Shown: one piece after another, positions 26,495 to 37,090 of the stretch | Layout of the letters: every line of letters begins with the position of its first letter | How positions within the stretch are numbered: position 1 is the stretch's first letter | NCBI GenBank assembly: GCA_029762755.1 | Contig: JARVGH010000004.1 | Span: 186,001 to 250,000, forward strand | Origin: Candidatus Bathyarchaeum tardum | Lineage (GTDB): Archaea > Thermoproteota > Bathyarchaeia > Bathyarchaeales > Bathyarchaeaceae | DNA: 64,000 nt | Reading direction: 5' to 3' | Position numbers and translations under genes: made by a program | Notes under the pieces: generated by a model | The model's input: only the letters and a program-made list of their open reading frames with translations | Told to the model about the DNA's origin: nothing | The model's database searches: none

Positions 26495-27838
26495 CTACTT
26501 TAACTTTTTTAGCAACAAGTCTGCAGCTAAAACCATAGGTTCCCAAGTTTCTGAAACAGGAGGAGCATAACATGTTTCAGCTTGTGCAAGTTCTTGAGCA
26601 GTCATTTCTTTTTGAATCATAAAAGACAGAGCATTTATGCGTTGGGTTACTTCTTCGCCGCCGATTATTTGAGCACTAAGTAGTTTTCCAGTTTCTTTTT
26701 CGGCAACAAGTTTAATTCGAATAGGCAAAGCTCCAGGATAATAATCTGCACGGGTTTTTGAATTAATAGTTGCAGAAACTGATTTAATACCATATTTTTT
26801 AGCCATGAACCCTGGAAGACCAGCACCACCAACTTCAATGTCAAACAGTCGAGTTATCCAAGACCCCAAGGTCCCCATGAATTCTGATACCCCACCAGCA
26901 GCGTTAGTTCCGGCAACTTTTCCTTGCCTCACAGCGGTTGTTCCAAGTTGACTTAACATTGGTTCGCCAGTGACAAGGTTTACAGATTCTACACAGTCAC
27001 CAGCAGCATAAATGTCGGGAATGTTGGTTTCCATTTTAGAGTTTGTTTTTATTGCTTTTGTTTTACCAACTTTTACTCCAGCGTTTTTTGCCAATTCAAC
27101 GTTTGGAGTAACGCCAGTGGCAACCACTACAACGTCTGCAGGGATAATATTTTGTGCAACACGAACTCCAGTAACTTTAGTAGAACCAAGGATTTCTTCA
27201 ACGGGTTCGCCGAGAACAAAAGTTACGCTCTTTTCTTCAAGATTTTTTTGAACACGGTCAGCCAAGTCATTGTCAAGAAGAAATGGTAAGACACAGGGCA
27301 AAAATTCAACAATTGTAACTTTTAAACCTCGTTCGCGACAAGCTACAGCAACTTCTAATCCAACAAGTCCACTGCCAATAATAACTATCGATTTTGCAGT
27401 TTCAAGTGCATTATCAATTCTTTGACCATCTTCAATGGTTCGAACAAAAAAGACCCCTTGCTTTTCTAAACCATGCATCTTTGGCACGCGTGGGTCTGCT
27501 CCAGTGGCAATAATCAAACTATCGTATGAAAGGGAGCTTTTGTTTCCAGCATCATTGGTTAAGGTTACGGTCTTTGTTTTTGGATCAATACTATTTACTG
27601 TGGTTCGAGTTAGAAGATTTAATTTCATCATTTTGAAGAAACTTTCAGGAAAAACAACTAAATCATCAAAAGACTCAATCTGCCCGCCCAAAACAAAAGG
27701 AATACCACACCGTGAATAAGCCACTTTGTCCTCTTTGGTGACAAGAGTGATTTCAGCGGATCTATCGGTTTTCCTAGCAGCAGAAGCTGCATCAACACCT
27801 GCCGCATTGGCCCCAATAATTATAATTTTTCGGGGCAT
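26495..27838 (-). CDS. CoA-disulfide reductase / NADH oxidase-like flavoprotein
   Basis: About 447 residues from ATG 27838 (TTG 27847 is possible). FAD-binding GANAAG at the N-terminus, the single redox cysteine in YSRCGIPFVLGG, NAD-binding GSGLVGLEVA and FAD-contacting YAAGDC give the order of the CoADR/Nox/Npsr family. A dimerisation domain follows. These enzymes reduce CoA disulfides, polysulfide or O2 with NAD(P)H; sequence alone does not separate them. It is just upstream of the hydrogenase genes on the same strand, 110 bp away. Confidence 0.88.
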   Translation of the reverse strand: MPRKIIIIGANAAGVDAASAARKTDRSAEITLVTKEDKVAYSRCGIPFVLGGQIESFDDLVVFPESFFKMMKLNLLTRTTVNSIDPKTKTVTLTNDAGNKSSLSYDSLIIATGADPRVPKMHGLEKQGVFFVRTIEDGQRIDNALETAKSIVIIGSGLVGLEVAVACRERGLKVTIVEFLPCVLPFLLDNDLADRVQKNLEEKSVTFVLGEPVEEILGSTKVTGVRVAQNIIPADVVVVATGVTPNVELAKNAGVKVGKTKAIKTNSKMETNIPDIYAAGDCVESVNLVTGEPMLSQLGTTAVRQGKVAGTNAAGGVSEFMGTLGSWITRLFDIEVGGAGLPGFMAKKYGIKSVSATINSKTRADYYPGALPIRIKLVAEKETGKLLSAQIIGGEEVTQRINALSFMIQKEMTAQELAQAETCYAPPVSETWEPMVLAADLLLKKLK

Positions 27839-27935
27839 AATCTTCAACTCTGGCTATCAGTTAAGAACGGTTTCCATATTAACCTTGTTCTAATGATAGT
27901 TAGAGTTAAAAAATGAACAAAGAAAGCTTTTTTCT

Positions 27936-28118
27936 CTATTTTTTTGTAACAGAGTAGGTACGAGTTTTAGGGTCAGATTCAATTTCTCCGTCACTGAAAA
28001 GTTTCTTTAAAGCGTTGTAAGTTTTCTTTTCGGTTACTTCAAGTGTTTCTGCAATTTCAACAAGGGTCATTGGTTTTTCTGAAATCAGTTTGATGATATC
28101 TTTATGGATTTTTGCCAT
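27936..28118 (-). CDS. Small winged-helix DNA-binding protein
   Basis: About 60 residues from ATG 28118; the longer frame to 28157 adds 13 residues without a Shine-Dalgarno. ISEKPMTLVEIAETLEVTEKKTYNALKKLFSDGEIE is a textbook helix-turn-helix plus wing (SDPKTRTYSVT). It is one domain only and so probably a dimeric regulator. It sits before the flavoprotein and hydrogenase genes and could control them; that is inference from position. Confidence 0.75.
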   Translation of the reverse strand: MAKIHKDIIKLISEKPMTLVEIAETLEVTEKKTYNALKKLFSDGEIESDPKTRTYSVTKK

Positions 28119-28240
28119 TACGAAATCCCAGCTTTTTGTTGACACACTAATTGTCAAGGTTAGATAAAAAATCTTTTATCAATTAAATAGGGTGTTTAGA
28201 ATTATTTTTTTGTAAATTTTCACCAATTTCGGTTAAGCCC

Positions 28241-28672
28241 TTATTCTTGGTCAGTTTTTTCGTCTTTCACCAGGGATTTATGCCATTCCACTGCGGCATC
28301 AAAAGACAGCAGGGTTTTTAGGTCTTCTTCAAGGTTAGTTGGTTCTATGATTATAATCCATCCTTCGCCGTAGGGGTCTTCGTTGAGTAATTCGGGTTTG
28401 GAGTCGAGTTCTTCGTTGACTGCTTCTATGGTGCCGCTTACGGGAGCAATCAAGTCTGAAACTGCTTTTACTGATTCCAAAATACCGAAGGGTTCATCCT
28501 TAGTTACAGAGTCCCCAACGCTTGGAAGTTCAACATAGATCACGTCGTTTATTTGTTTTTGAGCATAATCGATTAGCCCAATTTTCACTTTTCCGTCTTC
28601 GACGCTTGCCCAGAGGTATTCTTTGTGGTAATACAGGTTCTCGGGTACTTCGTAGTCGTTAACCTTGACCAT
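28241..28672 (-). CDS. gcvH: Lipoyl carrier protein, glycine cleavage H-like
   Basis: 143 residues from ATG 28672, with ggtga ~8 nt upstream; the longer TTG frame is less likely. The lipoylation site is Lys69 in ESVKAVSDL. The N-terminal YHKEYLWASVEDGKVKIGL and C-terminal GEGWIIIIEP match H proteins. The lipoyl arm shuttles the aminomethyl group in glycine cleavage or its reductive reverse; other H-like carriers (LbpA) serve sulfur metabolism. No P or T protein is in the window. The adjacent genes are lipS2 and lipS1, which would make its cofactor. Confidence 0.92.
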   Translation of the reverse strand: MVKVNDYEVPENLYYHKEYLWASVEDGKVKIGLIDYAQKQINDVIYVELPSVGDSVTKDEPFGILESVKAVSDLIAPVSGTIEAVNEELDSKPELLNEDPYGEGWIIIIEPTNLEEDLKTLLSFDAAVEWHKSLVKDEKTDQE

Positions 28673-28756
28673 GATTATTTTCACCAATTAGCAGTTAGGT
28701 ATGGGGATCTGTTTATCTTAAAAAGCTAACTATTAAAAAGGTCAACATAAAAATCA

Positions 28757-29743
28757 CTAAAAATTGAGTTCATAAATCTGGGAACAACAAACAGATGAAA
28801 AAAGCATTTCTAAATTCAGTGACTGAGCGGTTTGAATTGCATCTTCAACAGGGAAAGCTATTGCATCTACTCCAGCTTTAACTGCAAAAACGTCAGTTAT
28901 TTTGCGATGTTCACCTTTGGGTCTCATGCACCCCAAAACAACAGGAACAGTTGGCATCAATAGTTTTGCACAAACAAGAGTTCTTATAATGTCTGCAGGT
29001 TCAGGGGGTTCCACATTTTCCATAGGCGTACCACGGATAGGTATAAACGCAATTATTATGACTGCAGAAGGTGAATATTTTGCAATCAGGTTTAATGCCT
29101 TAAACTCGCCCTTAAGATGACCGTAATGCAAGCCCACAAGCACATGAGGAATAAACGGAATTTCGGAATCTTGCAACGCTTTCAAAGATTTTTCATAAAC
29201 CGTAACAGTAACATCAAGATTGTAAATTTCCTTAATCGTTTCATCTGAACCAATAACATCAATTAATACAGAGTCAACCCCAGCTTTTTTCAACTCTTCT
29301 GCAGTAATAAAATCAACTAGCCCAGTATGAACTGAAAGCTTCAGGTCCAACTCGGTTTTTATTTTTTTGAAAGCATCAATAAAATTAGTTAATGGAACCG
29401 AGCCATCCAACCCACAGCCTCCACTTATTAAACAACCTTGTGTGCCATCGTTTTTCAATTTTTTACAAACATCAAAAAGGTCCTTTGGACTATTAACGGG
29501 GGTCATTGTGTTTAGCACTTTTTTGTTGCAGTGTTTACAGTTCAGGGCACAAGAAGAACCAGTAACAGAAATTGATGGAAAACTGTTCTGAGAAGAACAA
29601 AAAAACTTGTTTTTATAGTGAACAAAACTTGGAGCAAAAAAATTGATGGTTTGTGTTTCAGGGGAAAAGGCTCCGTTTTCAAGCAAAGAAACAAATTTTT
29701 CTTTGGGCATTTGCCATATTTCTTTGGCGTTTAGACGTGTCAT
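28757..29743 (-). CDS. lipS2: Radical SAM lipoyl synthase subunit LipS2
   Basis: 328 residues. The radical SAM cluster motif is CxxxCxxC at Cys65, Cys69 and Cys72 (SSCALNCKHC). Further cysteines at GGC, LGC and a terminal SSVCCS could hold the auxiliary cluster. With LipS1 it inserts the two sulfurs into octanoyl groups in archaea such as Thermococcus (split lipoyl synthase). The call rests on the pairing with the divergent LipS1-like gene and the neighbouring H protein. Confidence 0.82.
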   Translation of the reverse strand: MTRLNAKEIWQMPKEKFVSLLENGAFSPETQTINFFAPSFVHYKNKFFCSSQNSFPSISVTGSSCALNCKHCNKKVLNTMTPVNSPKDLFDVCKKLKNDGTQGCLISGGCGLDGSVPLTNFIDAFKKIKTELDLKLSVHTGLVDFITAEELKKAGVDSVLIDVIGSDETIKEIYNLDVTVTVYEKSLKALQDSEIPFIPHVLVGLHYGHLKGEFKALNLIAKYSPSAVIIIAFIPIRGTPMENVEPPEPADIIRTLVCAKLLMPTVPVVLGCMRPKGEHRKITDVFAVKAGVDAIAFPVEDAIQTAQSLNLEMLFSSVCCSQIYELNF

Positions 29744-29898
29744 ACTTGTTTACATTCAGGTACGTTTTCTAAAAACGTTTTGAGGATACAGGCAAACGTT
29801 CTTTAGAGAATCTGTTTTTGGGGTCACATAGACAGCCAAAAATTAAGATAATTAAATACAAGATTTCAATTATAGATTCCAGACATCTGGTGTGACCG
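29744..29898. promoter_or_regulatory. Shared divergent promoter region of lipS2 and lipS1
   Basis: Only 155 bp separate the two starts, so both promoters must lie here. The AT-rich patch around 29838-29872 (aattaagataattaaatac) is a candidate TATA region for lipS1. Confidence 0.5.
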
Positions 29899-30900
29899 AT
29901 GAAAGAGAAAGGATTTATTGAAAAAATTCGTGTTTCTATTGGTTCCGCCATTGTATTGGATCTGAAAAAAGGCAGTATTGATGTTAAACCAACTACAGCG
30001 TATCTGCTTTTGGGGCGAGGCACAAAATGTTTGGCTAATTGTAGTTTTTGTACCCAAGCAAAACATAGCAATTCAAGAGCGAATATGCTTTCTAGGGTTA
30101 CGTGGCCGGAATTTCCTGCTGAAGAAGTGATATCAAGTATAGAAAAAGCAGCGAAAACAGCAAAAATTAAGCGGATTTGTGTTCAGTCCCTTAATTATCC
30201 ACAGGTTTTTGGTGACGTTTTATGCCTCGTTAAAAAAATCAAAACTAAAGTGGATGTTCCAATTTCAGTTTCTTGTAAGCCATTAAACAAAGAACAAGCG
30301 GAACATATGTTTCAAGCAGGGGTGAACCGAATATGCATTGCTTTGGATGCAGCTACAGAACAAATTTTTGAAAAAATAAAGGGAACAAATGTGGGTGCAA
30401 AATACAAATGGATTGAACAAAGAAAAGCATTACAAGAAGCCGTTACTGTTTTTGGTTATGAGTTTGTTAGCACGCATCTTATTGTTGGCCTAGGAGAAAC
30501 AGAAAAAGAACTATGTCAAACAATTCAATGGTGCGTTGATTCACGAATAAAACCTGCTTTGTTTGCTTTCACGCCAATCAAGGGAACAGCCCTTGAAAAC
30601 AACCTGCCCCCCCAGCTAAGTTATTATCGACGAACACAAGTTGCCAATTTTTTGCTAACAAAGGGAAAAACAACTATTAGAGAAATGGAATTTGACAACA
30701 ACGGAAAGATTACAAGTTTTGGAGTCACTAAAGAAGATTTAATGAAAACGTTACAAAAAGGAGAACCTTTCCTTACATCAGGATGTCCAGATTGCAATCG
30801 ACCATACTATAATGAAAAACCATCTGGACCATTGTACAATTATCCACGTTCGTTGTTGCCAAAAGAGGTTGAAAAAGAGAGAAAAAATTTGGGTTTTTAA
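29899..30900 (+). CDS. lipS1: Radical SAM lipoyl synthase subunit LipS1
   Basis: 333 residues. The cluster motif is Cys44, Cys48 and Cys51 (KCLANCSFC). C-terminal GCPDCNRPYYNE carries two more cysteines and the PYYNE-like end typical of LipS1. VGLGETEKEL is the radical SAM GGE-like partner region. Together with LipS2 it converts protein-bound octanoate to lipoate. It ends convergently with the next gene; stop codons overlap by 4 nt. Confidence 0.84.
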   Translation: MKEKGFIEKIRVSIGSAIVLDLKKGSIDVKPTTAYLLLGRGTKCLANCSFCTQAKHSNSRANMLSRVTWPEFPAEEVISSIEKAAKTAKIKRICVQSLNYPQVFGDVLCLVKKIKTKVDVPISVSCKPLNKEQAEHMFQAGVNRICIALDAATEQIFEKIKGTNVGAKYKWIEQRKALQEAVTVFGYEFVSTHLIVGLGETEKELCQTIQWCVDSRIKPALFAFTPIKGTALENNLPPQLSYYRRTQVANFLLTKGKTTIREMEFDNNGKITSFGVTKEDLMKTLQKGEPFLTSGCPDCNRPYYNEKPSGPLYNYPRSLLPKEVEKERKNLGF

Positions 30901-31565
30901 ATCCAGATTTTTTTGGGTTTTCGCATTAAAAGAACAATTACTGTGATACTTGCGACAACTGTTGTTGCAACAAAAATATACATCAAGTTTCGTGTGGAAT
31001 CTAATTCTACACTTAGATCAGATTCTAGGTTGGTATAATTCTTCAAACTATTGTGGTAAGTAGCATTTAGTTGATTGTATTCGGCCCGCAGTTCTTCTAA
31101 TTCGATGTTTTGAATGTAAGTTAAAGCAAAACCAGAGGGAGTAATCTTTTGATGAGAACCCATGAAATCCCATTCAGAAGTAATTATTCCATATATCAAT
31201 CCGGGTGAGATATCATTTGGAACTGATATTTGGTAGTTTGCTTCATGGAAAGTAAGCGGCATATTTTGAATGTGTGTAATTTCAGCAAGGGAAATTTCGT
31301 CTTTAGCATTTATAAGTCCATAGACTAAAACGTCAATGTATTCAACGTCAACTTGGACTTGGGTTACAGCTTCAGTGGTTATAGTTATGGTTATTGTTTC
31401 TCCAGGAGAAGACTGAACAGGAGCAACAATGTCTATGAGTAAACCTCCATAAGCAAGAGTGTACACATTTTTTGTTTGCTCAGATTGGGACCAAACAATC
31501 CCCGAAAAACTCATAGTAAATAGGAAAACACAAACTATTAGGGCAAACAATTTCTTGAATTTCAT
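30897..31565 (-). CDS. Signal-peptide protein with C-terminal membrane anchor
   Basis: 222 residues. The N-terminus is a clear signal peptide (KKLFALIVCVFLFTMSFSG). An Ig-like beta-rich domain (~40-155, PVQSSPGETITITITT) follows, then a helical stalk with LEELRAEYNQLNATYHNSL, and one TM helix near the end (YIFVATTVVASITVIVLLM) before RKPKK. An extracellular protein held in the membrane. No named family recognised. Confidence 0.75.
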   Translation of the reverse strand: MKFKKLFALIVCVFLFTMSFSGIVWSQSEQTKNVYTLAYGGLLIDIVAPVQSSPGETITITITTEAVTQVQVDVEYIDVLVYGLINAKDEISLAEITHIQNMPLTFHEANYQISVPNDISPGLIYGIITSEWDFMGSHQKITPSGFALTYIQNIELEELRAEYNQLNATYHNSLKNYTNLESDLSVELDSTRNLMYIFVATTVVASITVIVLLMRKPKKIWI

Positions 31566-31690
31566 TGCTGTTACCTCTGAAAACCACTGCCCTCATTTTT
31601 CAAATAGAGAAATATTTAACAGTTCCGATAAAAGAAAAAAGTAAAAAAATAGACAGGCACCTTGTAAAAAGATGAATTTTAGATTTACCA

Positions 31691-31918
31691 CTAGATTGAC
31701 CGAATTAATCGTTGATATAGGTAAACAAAATATACTAGAGCAAATACGGTTAGAAATATTTCAAACGATAGTATTGCCTGGTTTTTTTCGGTAGCTCTGA
31801 AGAATCCTGTTTGTGAAATGTCCCAGAAAACTAGTACTTGCAAAAAGATGGCGCTACTTACACAACCTAGACCGAAACTGTGAAACAAGAATCGTAAACT
31901 TGAAGGTGTCTTAAACAT
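31691..31918 (-). CDS. Small membrane protein, two TM helices
   Basis: 75 residues with two hydrophobic stretches (FGLGCVSSAIFLQVLVFW and FEIFLTVFALVYFVYLY) and a positively charged C-terminus. No Shine-Dalgarno is obvious, so the start is uncertain. Family not recognised. Confidence 0.5.
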   Translation of the reverse strand: MFKTPSSLRFLFHSFGLGCVSSAIFLQVLVFWDISQTGFFRATEKNQAILSFEIFLTVFALVYFVYLYQRLIRSI

Positions 31919-32031
31919 TTTTCTTCAAAAATATTCCTTATGCTAACACCTTATCTTACTTATGAAAAAAAAATAAAGATTGAAAAAAAAGATTTGAACT
32001 ACCTATTTCTAGGTAGTCAACTTCCACCAGT

Positions 32032-34776
32032 TTAACCCCAGCGCCAAATCTTTCGACCGTAGAATATTTCAGGCATAATCAGGAAGCCAGACATCGAGAT
32101 GGGTATTATTACAGCCCAATCCATTAGACTCAAAGGAACGGTTCCAAGTAACCCGGTGTACGGAACTGCAGCTGACACTATCATTGAGGCAATTACTGCA
32201 AACAACAGGAATTTATTTGATGTAAAGCTCAGCCTGAATGCGCTCTTTGTTTCTGATCTACAATTCCAGACGACGAGCAATTCCCTAAGTGTGGCTTGCA
32301 TGAAAGCCATAGTCTGGGCATACGCTAAGGAGTGTCCCCACACAAAGTATGCTACAGCAAATAACCCACCAGTAGCAAGGGCTTGTGATAAGAAAGAAGC
32401 CATGATTGAAGCGCCTCTTCCATGGAGTATCCCATCATTAGGGTTTCGTGGTTTACGACTCATTAAATCTTCCTGAGGTGGATCCATGCTCAAAGCAAGT
32501 GCAGGACCACCATCGGTAACAAGATTTATCCACAAAATCATTTGTGCTGTCAGAGGAAGTATACTTTCTTCGGTTCCCAAGATGGGTCCTAAAAATGCAA
32601 AGACTGCAATTACTAGAAGTTCATCAAAATTGGAACGTAACAGGAAAAATGAAAATTTGCGGATATTGTCATATATGGCTCGTCCGCCTTCAACGGCTGT
32701 GACTATTGTGGCAAAGTTGTCGTCTGCCAGTACCATGTCTGCAGCTTCTCGCGTAACATCAGTTCCAGTGATTCCCATAGCAATACCAATGTCAGCTTGC
32801 TTGAGTGCTGGAGCGTCGTTGACTCCATCTCCAGTCATAGCTACGATGTGACCTTTGTCTTTGAGGGCTTTTACGATTCGAAGTTTGTGTTCAGGCGAAA
32901 CACGAGCATATACAACTGCTTTTTCAACTATGTTTTCAAATTCTGTGTCAGTCATTTTGTCTAATTCTGCACCGGTGAAAGCTAAGTCGCCTTCGACCAT
33001 TATGGTTAATTCTTTTGCGATGGCAACTGCTGTGAGCTTGTGGTCTCCAGTAATCATTACAGTCTTGATGCCTGCTTTTCGGCAAAGTTCATTTGCACCT
33101 TTTGCTTCATCTCGGGGAGGATCTATCATTCCTGCCAAACCGATGAACACTAAGTTGCTTTCTAGGTCTTCTTCATCATAGTCGGTATTTGCATTTGGAG
33201 GTAATTCTTTGTAAGCAATTGCAAGAACACGAAGGGCTTGATTAGCCATTTCTTCATTGGTTTTCAAGATTTGGTCTTTTTCGGTCTGAGTTAATTTGAC
33301 TACTTTGCCGCCTTTGATTACATTCACTGAACGGTCTAACAGGATTTCAACAGCACCTTTGACATAAGAAACAACTTTTCCATCAGGTGTTTTATGAACT
33401 GTGGTCATTCGTTTTCTCTCAGAAGTAAAGGGTATTTCTTGTAGACGAGGATATTGACTGTCCAACTCAGTTTTAATCATTCCTGCCTTTGCAGCTGCAA
33501 CAATTATGGCTCCTTCAGTTGTGTCACCAAGCACTTTAGTTCCGTCATAATTGGCGTTGGCACACAATGTGCTAGATCTTAGCAACAACTCAAGATCAGT
33601 TTCTTTAGTTGCATCTATTTTGTTACCGTTAACCAAGAAATCGCCTTTAGGTTCATAACCTGCACCAGATACGCTAACCATTTTGTCGTTGACGTAGATT
33701 TTGCGCACAGTCATTTCGCCTTTGGTCAAAGTTCCAGTTTTGTCAGAACAAATTATGTCTGTAGCACCCAAAGTTTCCGCAGAGGAAAGTCGTCTGATTA
33801 GGGCTTTACGTTTTGCAAGTTCTCTAGCACCTAAAGCAAGAGACACAGTTACTACTGCAGGTAAACCTTCAGGAACTGCAGAGACTGCAAGAGCAATTGC
33901 AGTTTCAAAGGCGACAATTAAATCACCAAGAACAGATTCAAAACTGCCTCCTGCAGATAAAAAGAATATTTCGTATAGTTCTATTGTGAATATTGCAGCG
34001 CTTACTAAAATTATTAGGATTCCAAGTTTTTTGGCGAATTTTGTTAGTTTTTGTTTGAGGGGTGATTCTGTTTGTTCTACAGATTGAACCATTTCAGCAA
34101 CTTTACCGAATTCGGTTTTCATTCCAGTGGAAGTTATTACGGCTTTACCTCGACCATATGTTAGGTGAGTAGCCATGAAAAGGGAATTTTTACGATCAGC
34201 TACAGCAGTTTTTGGACCAAGAACTACATCTTTTTTGTCTACAGCTGTAGATTCTCCAGTTAGAATTGCTTCATCAGTTTTAAGGTCTACAACTTCAAGG
34301 ACTCGTGAATCCGCGGGTATTCGGTCTCCCGCTTCAAGGAGAACAATATCTCCGGGGACAACTTCCCTTGCGGGAATTAGCTGTTCTTGACCATCCCTGA
34401 GCACCCGGGCTTTGGGAGCCGTGAGCTGTTTCATGGCTTCCATTGCCTTTTCTGAACGATATTCTTGAACAAAGCCAACTAGGGCGTTAAGAAATATGAT
34501 AGCACCGATAGTTGCAGCGTCCACGTATTCGCTCCCATCGTGGGTAAATGCAATTATTAATGAGACAGCCATCGCAAACAAAAGCATGATTACGAAGATG
34601 TCTTTGAATTGCCCCAAGAAAATCTGAAGAGGACTAATTTTTTTCTTTTCTACAAGCTCGTTTGGTCCGAACTCTTTTAGTCGTCGTTCAGCTTCTTCGG
34701 TTGTTAATCCTTTTTCTGTGACTTTCAGTGATTCTAAAAGTTCCTTTTTTTCCATCGAATGGTATTCAGAACTCAT
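32032..34776 (-). CDS. P-type Ca2+-transporting ATPase (SERCA-like)
   Basis: 914 residues, complete P2-type pump. TGES in the A-domain, phosphorylation motif DKTGTLT and hinge TGDGVNDAPALK are intact. Ion-binding residues are those of SERCA: PEGLP in M4, N..E in M5 (SNFDEL), and N..TD in M6 (WINLVTDGGP). Both Ca2+ sites therefore look conserved, unlike Na/K- or H-type pumps. It would export Ca2+ from the cytoplasm. It lies alone, divergent from the pyrophosphatase gene. Confidence 0.93.
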   Translation of the reverse strand: MSSEYHSMEKKELLESLKVTEKGLTTEEAERRLKEFGPNELVEKKKISPLQIFLGQFKDIFVIMLLFAMAVSLIIAFTHDGSEYVDAATIGAIIFLNALVGFVQEYRSEKAMEAMKQLTAPKARVLRDGQEQLIPAREVVPGDIVLLEAGDRIPADSRVLEVVDLKTDEAILTGESTAVDKKDVVLGPKTAVADRKNSLFMATHLTYGRGKAVITSTGMKTEFGKVAEMVQSVEQTESPLKQKLTKFAKKLGILIILVSAAIFTIELYEIFFLSAGGSFESVLGDLIVAFETAIALAVSAVPEGLPAVVTVSLALGARELAKRKALIRRLSSAETLGATDIICSDKTGTLTKGEMTVRKIYVNDKMVSVSGAGYEPKGDFLVNGNKIDATKETDLELLLRSSTLCANANYDGTKVLGDTTEGAIIVAAAKAGMIKTELDSQYPRLQEIPFTSERKRMTTVHKTPDGKVVSYVKGAVEILLDRSVNVIKGGKVVKLTQTEKDQILKTNEEMANQALRVLAIAYKELPPNANTDYDEEDLESNLVFIGLAGMIDPPRDEAKGANELCRKAGIKTVMITGDHKLTAVAIAKELTIMVEGDLAFTGAELDKMTDTEFENIVEKAVVYARVSPEHKLRIVKALKDKGHIVAMTGDGVNDAPALKQADIGIAMGITGTDVTREAADMVLADDNFATIVTAVEGGRAIYDNIRKFSFFLLRSNFDELLVIAVFAFLGPILGTEESILPLTAQMILWINLVTDGGPALALSMDPPQEDLMSRKPRNPNDGILHGRGASIMASFLSQALATGGLFAVAYFVWGHSLAYAQTMAFMQATLRELLVVWNCRSETKSAFRLSFTSNKFLLFAVIASMIVSAAVPYTGLLGTVPLSLMDWAVIIPISMSGFLIMPEIFYGRKIWRWG

Positions 34777-35021
34777 TTCAACCGCCTATTTTCCAATCTG
34801 CAGAGTTTAGATGGAAGAACCATGTTGTTATTAAAAAGCGTTTCTTAGATTATGTACAAAATTTTCTCACAAATACACTGAATAATGAAATAATATTCAG
34901 ATGCAAAATACGTATAATAAAAAATACACAAACATAATGATATTCAATTAATATTAGGGAAAACCTTAAAACAAACAAACTGGAACCGTAATACTTCTAT
35001 AAAAAGGTGTGAAAAATTACG

Positions 35022-37082
35022 ATGATGATTGATTGGACAATTGCGCCTATTACAGCAACAATATCGATTCTAGTTGCACTTTATCTTTATTTTTACATTA
35101 ACAGACAAAGTGCTGGAACAGAAAAAATGCAAGAGATTTCTAACGCCATCCAAGAAGGCGCCAGAGCATTCATGAAAGTGGAATTCAAATACCTCGCAAC
35201 TTTCGTTGCAGTCATGGCAGTAATCTTAACCTTTGTTCCTATGGTTGCAGACATTGGATTTAGTTACTTAATGGGAATTGCATTCGTTTTTGGTGCACTT
35301 TGTTCTGCTTTTTCAGGTGTCTTGGGAATGACTGTTGCCCTAAAAGCAAACGTCAGAGCAGCAAACGCCGCAAAAGAAGGACTGAACAAAGCCTTCCCAA
35401 TAGCTTTCCGTGGTGGAGCCGTAATGGGCTTAGCCGTAGTCGGATTAGCTCTACTCGGATTAAGTACAGTTTACTACTTTACTATGGATCCAGAAATAGT
35501 TCTGGGCTTCGGCTTTGGAGCAAGCGCAGTAGCATTGTTTGCCAAAATTGGCGGTGGAATATATACAAAAACAGCCGACGTTGCAGCAGACCTTGTAGGA
35601 AAAGTTGAACATGACATACCCGAAGACGACCCCCGAAACCCTGGAGTAATCGCCGACAATGTTGGTGACAACGTTGGTGACGTGGCAGGAATGGGATCAG
35701 ATCTTTTTGACTCATATGTAGCAAGTATAATTGCAGTAATGACACTTGGTGTTGCACTATCTCAAACTGCGAGTTATGTTTCAATATCATTTGTCGATGT
35801 GCCACTTGTGTTTGCTGGACTTGGAATTATAGCCTCCATTTTGGGAGTTGCAATAGTTCGAGTAGGCAAAAAAGGAAACCCTGGAAAAGCACTCAACATC
35901 GGAACATATCTAACATGCATCATTTTCGCTTTGATGACCCTCGGTGCAACATATTATCTTGACATTAACATTGGCGTTTGGGCAGCAGCAGTAATTGGAT
36001 TGATTGGAGGTGTTGTTATTGGAATTACAACAGACTTCTTCACGTCGATAGACAAGTTTCCAGTAATACGAACAGCTGAAGCATCACAGACTGGCGCTGC
36101 AGTTAATATTATCACTGGCTTTTCTTACGGATTACTAAGTATTTTCCCAGCATTACTAGGAATTGGTTTCGCTTCTGCAGGATCATACATGATAGCAGAA
36201 TATTTCATCGAGGCAGAAGGAGCAGGTGTTTACGGTATTGGCATGGCAGCAGTCGGAATGTTGTCGATTGTTGGAATGATTGTAGCCGGTGACGCTTTTG
36301 GACCTATCGCAGACAACGCAGGTGGTATAGCAGAACAAACAGGACTTGACGAAGAAGTCCTAGACATTACTGCAAGTCTTGACGCAGCTGGCAACACTTC
36401 TAAGGCAATAACCAAAGGATTCGCCATTGGAGCAGCAGGATTAACAGTAATTGCTTTGCTTGCAGCATTCCAAGCTATAGTTCAAGAAAAAACTGGTGCA
36501 TTAATTACTTTTGATCTGATGGACCCGTTGGTTTTGACGGGAGCACTTGTGGGTCTTACAATACCTGCAGTGTTTTCAGCAATGGTAATGCTCAGCGTTG
36601 GCAAAAATGCTTCCTGTATGATTGAAGAAATCCGTCGACAGTTCAGAGAAATTCCGGGATTGCTAGAAGGCAAAGAAGGCGTTAAAGCAGATTATGCAGC
36701 TTGTGTTGACATAGCCACAAAAGGTGCAATTAAGGAATTAATTCTTCCAAGTGTTTTGTCTATTGGCATTACATTAATAGTAGGTTTCATTGGAGGAATT
36801 CAAGCCCTTGGTGGTTTCCTTGCAGGCAGCATATTCTCAGGGCTTATCTTTGCTCTATTCATGTCTAACGCTGGTGGACTTTGGGACAACGCAAAGAAAT
36901 ACATTGAAGCTGGTGCATTTGGCGGAAAAGGTTCTGAACCCCATAAAGCTGCTGTTGTTGGAGACACTGTTGGTGACCCATTCAAAGACACGGCAGGACC
37001 TTCGTTGAACACGTTGATTACTGTAATGGCTTTGGTTGCTTCGGTATTTGCACCGACAATTGTGTTGTATGCGCTACTATAG
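35022..37082 (+). CDS. hppA: Membrane-bound ion-pumping pyrophosphatase, K+-independent type
   Basis: 686 residues, ~16 TM helices. The pyrophosphate-binding sequence [22 protein letters not shown], followed by [11 protein letters not shown], is intact, and a second metal site is [20 protein letters not shown]. Lys461 in [10 protein letters not shown] marks the K+-independent H+-pumping subfamily; K+-dependent enzymes have Ala there. It couples PPi hydrolysis to proton export. Start ATG is the first of two in tandem. Confidence 0.95.
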   Translation: MMIDWTIAPITATISILVALYLYFYINRQSAGTEKMQEISNAIQEGARAFMKVEFKYLATFVAVMAVILTFVPMVADIGFSYLMGIAFVFGALCSAFSGVLGMTVALKANVRAANAAKEGLNKAFPIAFRGGAVMGLAVVGLALLGLSTVYYFTMDPEIVLGFGFGASAVALFAKIGGGIYTKTADVAADLVGKVEHDIPEDDPRNPGVIADNVGDNVGDVAGMGSDLFDSYVASIIAVMTLGVALSQTASYVSISFVDVPLVFAGLGIIASILGVAIVRVGKKGNPGKALNIGTYLTCIIFALMTLGATYYLDINIGVWAAAVIGLIGGVVIGITTDFFTSIDKFPVIRTAEASQTGAAVNIITGFSYGLLSIFPALLGIGFASAGSYMIAEYFIEAEGAGVYGIGMAAVGMLSIVGMIVAGDAFGPIADNAGGIAEQTGLDEEVLDITASLDAAGNTSKAITKGFAIGAAGLTVIALLAAFQAIVQEKTGALITFDLMDPLVLTGALVGLTIPAVFSAMVMLSVGKNASCMIEEIRRQFREIPGLLEGKEGVKADYAACVDIATKGAIKELILPSVLSIGITLIVGFIGGIQALGGFLAGSIFSGLIFALFMSNAGGLWDNAKKYIEAGAFGGKGSEPHKAAVVGDTVGDPFKDTAGPSLNTLITVMALVASVFAPTIVLYALL

Positions 37083-37090
37083 AACCTCAT

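Noticed and set aside
35300-35805. Alternative frames inside the pyrophosphatase gene
   Set aside because: Both strands show long open frames because of the codon bias of a TM-rich gene; the hppA frame is unambiguous.
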